Positions 1 to 4,969 of a stretch of 7,183 nucleotides of DNA are shown piece by piece (position 1 is the first letter of the stretch; every line of letters begins with the position of its first letter). The translations under genes and the position numbers were made by a program. The DNA is taken from contig JALUZX010000592.1 in NCBI GenBank assembly GCA_027011425.1, forward strand, positions 1-7,183. Direction: 5' to 3'. Below the pieces are notes generated by a model. The model worked only from the letters and a program-made list of their open reading frames with translations. It made no database searches and was not told where the DNA came from. The stretch is from Planctomycetota bacterium (GTDB lineage Bacteria > Planctomycetota > UBA1135 > JALUZX01).

Positions 1-826
1 CGATCCAGTCCTTGAAAGCGGCCCGGCGGGCGCGCTCTTTTTCCGGGTTCCCGAAATCCTCCAGGCTTCCCCAGCTCTTGGCGTATACGGCGTGAGCGCC
101 CTTGACGGCCTGGTCCATGTCCCGGGCGACTTCGAGGGAAGCGCCGTTGCGCTCCGCAACCTCACGGACGGCCTTCATGTCCTCCGGGTGGAGGTCGTAG
201 CCCGGGGGGCAGGCCAGGGTGAGATCCATGCCCAGGCGGGCGGCGCCGATGAGCGCGCTCACCGGCACGGCCGTGGGCAGGGGATTGGGGTGCCAGGTCC
301 AGGTGAGGGTGAAGCGCTTCCCTTTCAGGTCCTTTCCCAGCTTTTCCTGGAGGGTCATGGCATCGGCCAGGCCCTGGCAGGGATGGCGCCGGGCGGATTC
401 GAAGTTGATCACCGGCACGCCGGCGTTCTCGGCGAAGCCCCGGACCACCCGGTCCCGGAAGGCCTCCTCCAGGTCCTCTCCCGCCGGAAAGGCCCGGACC
501 CCAAGGGCGTCCACGTACCTGCCCAGCACCCGGGCGGCCTCCACCAGGTGCTCGGCGGCCTTTCCGTCCATGGTCACCCCGGGCCGGGTCTCGAAGGCCC
601 AGACCCCCTTGCCGGGTTCCAGGTAGATGGCATCCCCGCCGCTCCGGAGCATGGCCGCCTCGAAGGAGGTCCGCGTCCGAAGGGAGGGGTTGAAGAAGAC
701 CATCCCCAGGATCTTGCCCCGGAGATCCCCCTCCTCACGGCCGGCCTTGAGGCGGCTGGCCCTGTCCAGGAGGGCGAGGATCTCTTCGTCGGGCCACTCG
801 TCGGTTCCCAGGAAGTTCCGGACCAT
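1..826 (-). CDS. argF': N-acyl-L-ornithine carbamoyltransferase (acetyl- or succinylornithine type), C-terminus cut by window edge
   Basis: Cytosolic enzyme that transfers the carbamoyl group of carbamoyl phosphate to an N-acylated ornithine, giving N-acyl-citrulline in the acylated variant of arginine biosynthesis. The 275 visible residues show the carbamoyl-phosphate motif SLRTRTSFE (48-56), HPCQ (148-151), the TWTWHPNPLPTAVP stretch (175-188) and YAKSW (248-252). The last two match the acetyl/succinylornithine branch rather than ordinary OTCase. Family members have roughly 310-340 residues, so about 50 are missing, including the expected HCLP motif. The ATG at 826-824 is preceded by AAGGAG with an 8-nt gap, which fixes the start. 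At the position that separates acetyl- from succinylornithine enzymes (Glu92 in Xanthomonas, Pro90 in Bacteroides, from memory) this protein has Ala91, in the segment TMDGKAAEH. I infer a preference for N-succinylornithine. The gene is divergent from the propeller gene. The family call is firm; the exact substrate is not. Confidence 0.9.
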   Translation of the reverse strand, partial: MVRNFLGTDEWPDEEILALLDRASRLKAGREEGDLRGKILGMVFFNPSLRTRTSFEAAMLRSGGDAIYLEPGKGVWAFETRPGVTMDGKAAEHLVEAARVLGRYVDALGVRAFPAGEDLEEAFRDRVVRGFAENAGVPVINFESARRHPCQGLADAMTLQEKLGKDLKGKRFTLTWTWHPNPLPTAVPVSALIGAARLGMDLTLACPPGYDLHPEDMKAVREVAERNGASLEVARDMDQAVKGAHAVYAKSWGSLEDFGNPEKERARRAAFKDWI

Positions 827-834
827 CAGGGAGA

Positions 835-853
835 CTCCTTCCGGCAAGGCCGG
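835..853 (-). promoter_or_regulatory. Strong ribosome binding site with an abutting GC hairpin, argF' leader
   Basis: Read on the minus strand, the leader contains CCGGC-CTT-GCCGG (853 to 841), a perfect 5-bp GC stem with a 3-nt loop. One base later comes the Shine-Dalgarno sequence AAGGAG (840-835), then 8 nt and the ATG. The ribosome site is clear. The hairpin is seen directly, but any role in translation control or mRNA stability is inference, and a short GC stem can arise by chance in such GC-rich DNA. Confidence 0.4.
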
Positions 854-874
854 GGCTGAGTGAATTTTTTTTGC

Positions 875-889
875 ATAATGAAAGATTAT
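875..889. promoter_or_regulatory. A+T-rich inverted repeat, possible operator between divergent genes
   Basis: ATAAT (875-879), a 5-nt spacer, then ATTAT (885-889) form a perfect 5-bp inverted repeat. It sits inside the most A+T-rich stretch of this intergenic region (861-896), next to a run of eight T (865-872). It overlaps the proposed -10 of argF'. Because argF' is an arginine biosynthesis gene, an ArgR-type operator is a natural idea. Only the half TGAAT (861-865) resembles the known ARG box, and the second half does not fit. A regulatory site is plausible; the regulator is unknown. Confidence 0.3.
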
Positions 890-911
890 TCTTTTTCGGC
901 CGCCGGGTCAA
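885..911 (-). promoter_or_regulatory. Candidate sigma-70 promoter for argF'
   Basis: On the minus strand TTGACC (911-906, five of six matches to TTGACA) is followed after 15 nt by AATAAT (890-885, five of six matches to TATAAT). The spacer is 2 nt shorter than the preferred 17. Transcription would begin near 878, leaving a leader of about 50 nt that carries the GC hairpin and the ribosome site. This is a by-eye prediction. Confidence 0.3.
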
Positions 912-999
912 GAGGGGTTTGGGGGAATCTCCGCCGGCCCCGCCGGGCCCGATCCGCTTCCCGGGGACAAGCCTTCTTCTTACAAGGGATTCACGGGAC

Positions 1000-1017
1000 C
1001 CGGCCCTGCCCGGCCGG
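1000..1017 (+). other. GC hairpin in the leader of the propeller gene
   Basis: CCGGCC (1000-1005) and GGCCGG (1012-1017) form a perfect 6-bp stem with a 6-nt loop. It lies 15 nt upstream of the ribosome site AAGGA (1033-1037) of the propeller gene. It could protect or modulate the mRNA, or be chance in GC-rich DNA. I saw no strong promoter hexamers for this gene in 900-1000. Confidence 0.25.
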
Positions 1018-1046
1018 TAAGGTGGCGGGCGAAAGGATGAACCCCC

Positions 1047-3392
1047 ATGAAGATCCGAACCCCCTCCATCTCTCTCCTCCTCCTCCCGGCCCTCCTTTTC
1101 GACCCCGCTCCCGCCCAGCGGCCCTTCCCCGTGAAGAACGGCAAGACCAGGCTGGAGCGATTCGCCCTCCACCAGGCGTGGAAGAAGAGATCCCCCTACA
1201 AGAGCCTGCACTGGCAGTTCGTGGGGCCCCTCAACATCGGGGGCAGGGCCACGGACATCGCCGTGGCGGCTCCCAAGGGGAAGTACTACACCATCTACGC
1301 CGCCACCGCCTCCGGGGGGGTCTGGAAGACCGTAAACGAGGGCACCACATGGGAACCCGTCTTCCAGGACGCCGCTTCCACATCGATCGGCGACATCGCC
1401 CTGGACCCGGGCGACCCGGACACGGTCTGGGTGGGGACCGGCGAGGCCAACATCTTCCGCAGTTCCATGGCCGGCTGCGGGATCTACAAGTCCACCGACG
1501 GCGGGAAGACGTGGAAGCACATGGGCCTGGCCGAGACCTACACCATCGCCCGGATCGTCATCGATCCCTCCAGGCCGGACACGGTCTACGCGGCCGCATC
1601 GGGACACGAGTGGACCCCCAACCCGGACCGGGGCGTCTTCAAGACCACCGACGGCGGGAAAACTTGGAGGAAGGTCCTCTACGTGGACGGCATGACCGGG
1701 GCCATCGACCTGGTGATGGATCCATCCAACCCCCAGGTTCTCTACGCCGCCTTCTGGCAGAGGATCCGGAAGAAGTGGAACGACCCGAGAAACGAGCCTG
1801 ATTACAAGGGGAGCGGAATCTACAAGACCGTCGACGGCGGGCGCACTTGGAAGCCCGCCGACAAGGGCCTGCCCCCGGCGAAATACAGGGGCCGGATCGG
1901 AATCGATATCGCCCGGTCCAACCCCCGCGTGCTCTACGCCTTCGTGGACGACTACGAACCCGCCACCCCCTCGGGGACCGATTCCTACGGGAGAAAGAGG
2001 AAGAAGGCGATCCGGGGCGCCGTTGTCTTCCGCTCGGACGACGAAGGGAAGAATTGGCGCCAGGTGAGCGGAAAGACAAAGAAGATGAAGGCCTACATGT
2101 TCCGCCACTCCGCCACCTACGGCTGGGTCTTCGGGCAGATCCGGGTGGACCCCAACGACGAGAACAAGGTCTACACCATGGGCCTCGCCCTCAATGTCTC
2201 CACCGACGGGGGAAAGACCTTCCGCCGGCTCCGGGGCATGCACGGCGATCATCACGGGCTCTGGATCGACCCGGACAACTCCAACTACCTGGTGAACACC
2301 AACGACGGGGGCGTGAGCGTCTCCTACGACGGGGGCCGGCACTGGAAGTCCTGGACCCGCGAGATCCACGCCGCCCAGTTCTTCGACCTGGCCCTGGACA
2401 TGGAGACGCCTTTCCACGTCTACGGTTCGGTCCAGGACCAGGGAAGCATGCGGGGCGTGGTGGATCTCTCCAGGGGGAGAAACCGGATCCCGGCGGTGGA
2501 ATTCGAAGGGGCCCCCGGCGGAGAGGGAAGCCGGCACGCCGTGGACCCGGACCACCCCGGCATCGTCTACTCCGCCGGGTTCTACGGGAAGATCACCAGG
2601 ACGGACCTCTCCAAGGGGAAAAGGGGGAAGAGAAAGCTCATCGTTCCCCGCCTATACGAAGACCAGCCGCCCTTGAGGACGCAGTGGCTCGCCCCCTTCA
2701 TTCTTTCCCCCCACAACCCGCGCATCCTGTATTTCGGCGCCCAGTATCTCTTCCGGTCCCCGGACAGGGGGGATACGTGGACCCGGATCAGCCCTGACCT
2801 CACATGGAACGATCCCAAGAAATCCGGCGACATCCCCTACCAGACGATCTTTACCATCTCCGAATCCCCCTTGAAATACGGACTGGTCTACGCCGGAACC
2901 GACGACGGCCGGCTCCATCGATCCAGGGACGGGGGCCGGACCTGGAGTGAGATCACCAAGGGGCTGGCCCCTGGCAAGTGGATCTCCTGCGTCGAAGCCT
3001 CCCGCGCGGGGCTGGGGACGGTCTATGCGGCCCAGAACGGAAAGAGGGACGACGATTTCACGGCCTACCTATGGAAATCCACGGACTATGGAAAGACCTG
3101 GAAAGACATCACCAAGGGCATCCCGCTGGGGCCGGTGAACGTCATCCGGGAAGACCCCTTCAACCCAAGGGTCCTCTACGCGGGGACGGACGTGGGGGTC
3201 TACGTCTCCACCGACGCCGGAGGAAGCTGGAAGGTCCTTGGCGACCTTCCCTCCACCTTCGTCCACGACATCAAGATTCACCCAAGAGACCACATCATCG
3301 TGATCGCCACCCACGGCCGGGGGATCTGGGCCCTGGACGCGGACCTGATCCGCCCCGGCCGCCGCGGAAGGCGCCGGCGCCCCCTAGGGTGA
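1047..3392 (+). CDS. Secreted BNR/Asp-box beta-propeller protein (VPS10/sortilin-like, WD40/YVTN/BNR family)
   Basis: A 781-aa protein with a Sec signal peptide: basic MKIR, hydrophobic core at about 8-18 and a likely APA|QR cut after residue 23. There is no lipobox Cys, so it is probably secreted or periplasmic. The N-terminus GPLNIGGRATDIAV (60-73) and the TASGGVWKT segment (87-95) are hallmarks of the bacterial WD40/YVTN/BNR group. I count eleven Asp-boxes (pattern xSxDxGxTW) starting at 94, 148, 199, 260, 329, 384, 425, 570, 625, 677 and 720. The first has Asn for Asp. The 145-residue gap between boxes 7 and 8 holds the family landmarks VYGSVQDQGS (458-467) and FGAQYLFRS (563-571). It ends on a closing strand HGRGIWALDAD (756-766) plus a basic tail, without a C-terminal sorting or anchor domain. 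The start is supported by AAGGA 9 nt upstream. The molecular function of this family is unknown; ligand or glycan binding is a guess. Confidence 0.85.
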   Translation: MKIRTPSISLLLLPALLFDPAPAQRPFPVKNGKTRLERFALHQAWKKRSPYKSLHWQFVGPLNIGGRATDIAVAAPKGKYYTIYAATASGGVWKTVNEGTTWEPVFQDAASTSIGDIALDPGDPDTVWVGTGEANIFRSSMAGCGIYKSTDGGKTWKHMGLAETYTIARIVIDPSRPDTVYAAASGHEWTPNPDRGVFKTTDGGKTWRKVLYVDGMTGAIDLVMDPSNPQVLYAAFWQRIRKKWNDPRNEPDYKGSGIYKTVDGGRTWKPADKGLPPAKYRGRIGIDIARSNPRVLYAFVDDYEPATPSGTDSYGRKRKKAIRGAVVFRSDDEGKNWRQVSGKTKKMKAYMFRHSATYGWVFGQIRVDPNDENKVYTMGLALNVSTDGGKTFRRLRGMHGDHHGLWIDPDNSNYLVNTNDGGVSVSYDGGRHWKSWTREIHAAQFFDLALDMETPFHVYGSVQDQGSMRGVVDLSRGRNRIPAVEFEGAPGGEGSRHAVDPDHPGIVYSAGFYGKITRTDLSKGKRGKRKLIVPRLYEDQPPLRTQWLAPFILSPHNPRILYFGAQYLFRSPDRGDTWTRISPDLTWNDPKKSGDIPYQTIFTISESPLKYGLVYAGTDDGRLHRSRDGGRTWSEITKGLAPGKWISCVEASRAGLGTVYAAQNGKRDDDFTAYLWKSTDYGKTWKDITKGIPLGPVNVIREDPFNPRVLYAGTDVGVYVSTDAGGSWKVLGDLPSTFVHDIKIHPRDHIIVIATHGRGIWALDADLIRPGRRGRRRRPLG

Positions 3393-3779
3393 AAGGATCT
3401 CCACCTCCACTTCCACGGGCATGGTGAAAGTCCCGTGGACGGAACAGCTCGTCGCGAGCCTGAGAGCGGCGGAACGCCACTCTTCCTTCATCCCCGCCGG
3501 AAGTTTCAGGCCCACCCGGAAGGTCCCGATCCTCCCTGGGTCCCCGGCCTTGATCATCTCCACATCTACTTCCGTCTCTTCCGGGCGGAGCCCCCGCCTT
3601 TCCAGGAAGGCCACCAAGGAGGAATAGATGCATCCCCCCAGGGAGGCCCCAAGCAAGGCCACCGGTTCCGGGGCCCGGTCTCCGCCGCCGTAGTCCCGTG
3701 GTTGGTCCATGGGGACTTCATGTCCCCCGCACCGGGCGGCGCAATAGAAACGATCCAAGCCTTTCACGCGAACTTTCAT
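3384..3779 (-). CDS. OsmC/Ohr-family protein
   Basis: A 131-aa cytosolic protein of the OsmC fold, a family that reduces organic hydroperoxides with a pair of cysteines. Both expected cysteines are visible: Cys50 in ASLGGC (45-50) at the head of the long helix, and Cys112 in CSVHGT (112-117). The spacing and length are normal. Unusually, the glutamate that in OsmC and Ohr sits 9-10 residues before the first cysteine is replaced here by Val40/Ala41; the nearest acidic residue is Glu38 in PEPV. A changed or non-peroxidase activity is possible. The ATG at 3779 is the only reasonable start: an in-frame TAG lies three codons upstream. No Shine-Dalgarno sequence precedes it. The stop overlaps the 3' end of the convergent propeller gene by 9 bp. 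The family call is firm; the substrate is unknown. Confidence 0.87.
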   Translation of the reverse strand: MKVRVKGLDRFYCAARCGGHEVPMDQPRDYGGGDRAPEPVALLGASLGGCIYSSLVAFLERRGLRPEETEVDVEMIKAGDPGRIGTFRVGLKLPAGMKEEWRSAALRLATSCSVHGTFTMPVEVEVEILSP

Positions 3780-3785
3780 GAAGGG

Positions 3786-3791
3786 ATTCTA
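3786..3791 (-). promoter_or_regulatory. Possible -10 element for leaderless transcription of the OsmC gene
   Basis: On the minus strand TAGAAT (3791-3786, five of six matches to TATAAT) ends exactly 6 nt before the ATG at 3779. That is the geometry of leaderless transcripts in which the A of ATG is the first base. It fits the missing ribosome binding site. No good -35 hexamer stands at 15-18 nt upstream. Confidence 0.35.
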
Positions 3792-3961
3792 ACCACATGG
3801 ATGTCCAAAAGTCCCCCCTCAAGCACGGGCCCTTCCGTCGGAAATCCCTTTTTTCCCGGTTGTCCGGAACGAATACGGATCTCCACCCCGGAAAAATCCA
3901 CCCGCTTTACGGAAAAGGGCCGCTCTTTCCGGGGGAGACGATCCGGACGGGACAGAGAGAA

Positions 3962-3999
3962 TCCTTTTAAAACATTCCACACAATTTTTCCCAAATCAC
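3962..3999 (+). promoter_or_regulatory. A+T-rich upstream region, probable promoter zone of the MenH-like gene
   Basis: The stretch contains TTTTAAAA (3965-3972), CAATTTTT and CAAATCA and stands out from the GC-rich surroundings. It lies 40-77 nt upstream of the plus-strand start at 4039, the usual place for a promoter. TAAAAC (3968-3973) is a weak -10 candidate without a matching -35, so I do not assign hexamers. The rest of 3780-4038 shows no gene that I can support. Confidence 0.25.
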
Positions 4000-4038
4000 C
4001 CTTCTCTTCCCGCAAGTCCCCAAGGATACTCTTCCCCC

Positions 4039-4779
4039 ATGATTACCCTTTGGTGCCTCCACGGATTCCTCGGCACCGGGAAGGACTGGGAGCCCCTGCA
4101 AGACTTCCTCCAATCCCGCAAGGGCCCGGTTTTTCACACCCCCCATCTCCTGGCCTCCCCGGGAGAGATCCGTCCCTTTCCCTACTGGGCCAGGAAATTC
4201 AACGCCCTTGCCGCCCGGTCCGGGGAATTCCCCGTCCTGGCCGGGTATTCCATGGGGGGCAGGCTCGCCCTCCACGCCCTCCTCCAACCATCCTCCCCCT
4301 GGAAAGCGGCGGTGATCGTCTCCGCCCACCCGGGGCTTTCCACCCCGGCCGAAAGGGAAGCCCGCCTGGCCCATGACGAAAAGTGGGCCGCCCGCTTCGA
4401 GAAGGACCGCTGGGAGGATCTCGTGGAGGACTGGAACGCCCAGCCTGTTTTCGCGAAGGGAAATCACATGCCGCCCCGGAGGGAGGAGGATTTCTCCCGC
4501 GCCGCCCTGGCGAAGGCCCTCAGGACCTGGTCCCTGGGCCGGCAGGAGCCCCTCATGGAAAGGCTCGAGGAGATCCGCCTCCCCCTTCTCTGGATCGCCG
4601 GGAAGGAGGACGCGCGATACGCGCTTCTTGGAAAAAGAGCGGCCCGCTTGCTTCCCAGGGGGACCTTCCTGGCCGTCCCCGGGACGAGCCACCGCGTCCC
4701 ATGGGAGGCGCCGAAGGTCTTCGCCTCCGCCGTCGCCGACTTCCTGGCGGGCCTCAACCGGCCCATAGTTTCCCCTTGA
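4039..4779 (+). CDS. Alpha/beta-hydrolase, MenH-like (SHCHC synthase family)
   Basis: A 246-aa single-domain alpha/beta-hydrolase without signal peptide, so cytosolic. Visible parts: the oxyanion-hole loop LHGFLG (7-12), the nucleophile elbow GYSMGGR (69-75, Ser71), the lid region with HPGL (97-100) and DWNAQPVFA (131-139), the acid Asp191 in AGKEDAR and His218 in GTSHR. HPGL, the following Glu/Arg-rich helix and the DWxxQPVF segment are specific similarities to E. coli MenH, which makes 2-succinyl-6-hydroxy-2,4-cyclohexadiene-1-carboxylate in menaquinone synthesis. Where, from memory, E. coli has DWYQQPVF, this protein has Asn133 for Tyr. No other men gene is in the window, so it stands alone and could instead be an esterase or C-C hydrolase. 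AAGGA at 4022-4026 lies 12 nt before the ATG, a rather long but acceptable spacing. It is transcribed away from the OsmC gene and converges on the arabinofuranosidase gene. Confidence 0.75.
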   Translation: MITLWCLHGFLGTGKDWEPLQDFLQSRKGPVFHTPHLLASPGEIRPFPYWARKFNALAARSGEFPVLAGYSMGGRLALHALLQPSSPWKAAVIVSAHPGLSTPAEREARLAHDEKWAARFEKDRWEDLVEDWNAQPVFAKGNHMPPRREEDFSRAALAKALRTWSLGRQEPLMERLEEIRLPLLWIAGKEDARYALLGKRAARLLPRGTFLAVPGTSHRVPWEAPKVFASAVADFLAGLNRPIVSP

Positions 4780-4797
4780 CCGGTCATTCATCGAAGG

Positions 4798-4847
4798 CGC
4801 CCCGGCAATGACACGCAACCCGCATCTTCTCTCCCGGGGCCGGGGCG
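4798..4847. repeat. 9-bp inverted repeat in the convergent intergenic region
   Basis: CGCCCCGGC (4798-4806) and GCCGGGGCG (4839-4847) are perfect inverted copies separated by 32 nt. They begin 19 nt after the stop of the MenH-like gene. The loop is long and no T-run follows on either strand, so it is not a textbook rho-independent terminator. It may fold as a 3'-end stem or be chance in GC-rich DNA. Confidence 0.3.
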
Positions 4848-4869
4848 ATCCGCCGGAAACCTTTCAGCC

Positions 4870-4892
4870 CCTCCAAGGGCCTCGCCTGGAGG
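4870..4892. terminator. Candidate bidirectional terminator hairpin without T-run
   Basis: CCTCCA (4870-4875) pairs with TGGAGG (4887-4892), and inside it GGC-CTC-GCC (4878-4886) can add three more pairs after a 2-nt bulge. It lies between two converging genes, 91 nt after one stop and 78 nt after the other, where a shared terminator is expected. Neither strand has a T-run after the stem, so this is a weak call. Confidence 0.28.
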
Positions 4893-4969
4893 CGGCCACG
4901 GCCTTCAGATAGAGACGGACCACTTCGTCCCCCTTTCGCTTTCCGTGTTCTCCACTCCCAGGGAGACTC

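Noticed and set aside
841..872. GC hairpin followed by eight T on the plus strand, resembling a rho-independent terminator
   Set aside because: The T-run begins 11 nt after the stem, too far for a working terminator, and no plus-strand gene ends here.
861..878. ARG box (ArgR operator) upstream of argF'
   Set aside because: The left half TGAAT fits, but the right half does not match ATTCA beyond two bases, so I kept only the neutral palindrome call.
735..2555. A 606-codon open frame on the minus strand, antisense to the propeller gene
   Set aside because: It lies opposite a clearly identified gene, has low-complexity Gly/Pro/Val/Arg-rich content with no domain, and extends into argF'. It is what a GC-rich gene produces on its other strand.
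1047..3392. GH74 xyloglucanase identity for the propeller protein, suggested by the BNR repeats and the nearby arabinofuranosidase
   Set aside because: The N-terminal GPLNIGGRATD motif and the QDQG and FGAQYLFRS landmarks belong to the WD40/YVTN/BNR group; the opening motif I expect for GH74 is absent.
3833..3843. TTCCG-T-CGGAA palindrome in the intergenic region as an operator
   Set aside because: It is short, single and stands 50 bp upstream of the OsmC start with no second copy; chance is likely.
3910..3931. CGGAAA...TTTCCG stem as a small RNA or terminator
   Set aside because: Only six clean pairs with mismatches inside and no T-run; not near a gene end.
3776..4015. A 79-codon minus-strand frame from a TTG start whose TGA overlaps the OsmC ATG
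   Set aside because: By hand count 38 of 79 codons end in A or T, unlike the strongly G/C-ending neighbours. It has no Shine-Dalgarno sequence and no family resemblance, and it covers the likely promoter region. The ATGA overlap is probably chance.
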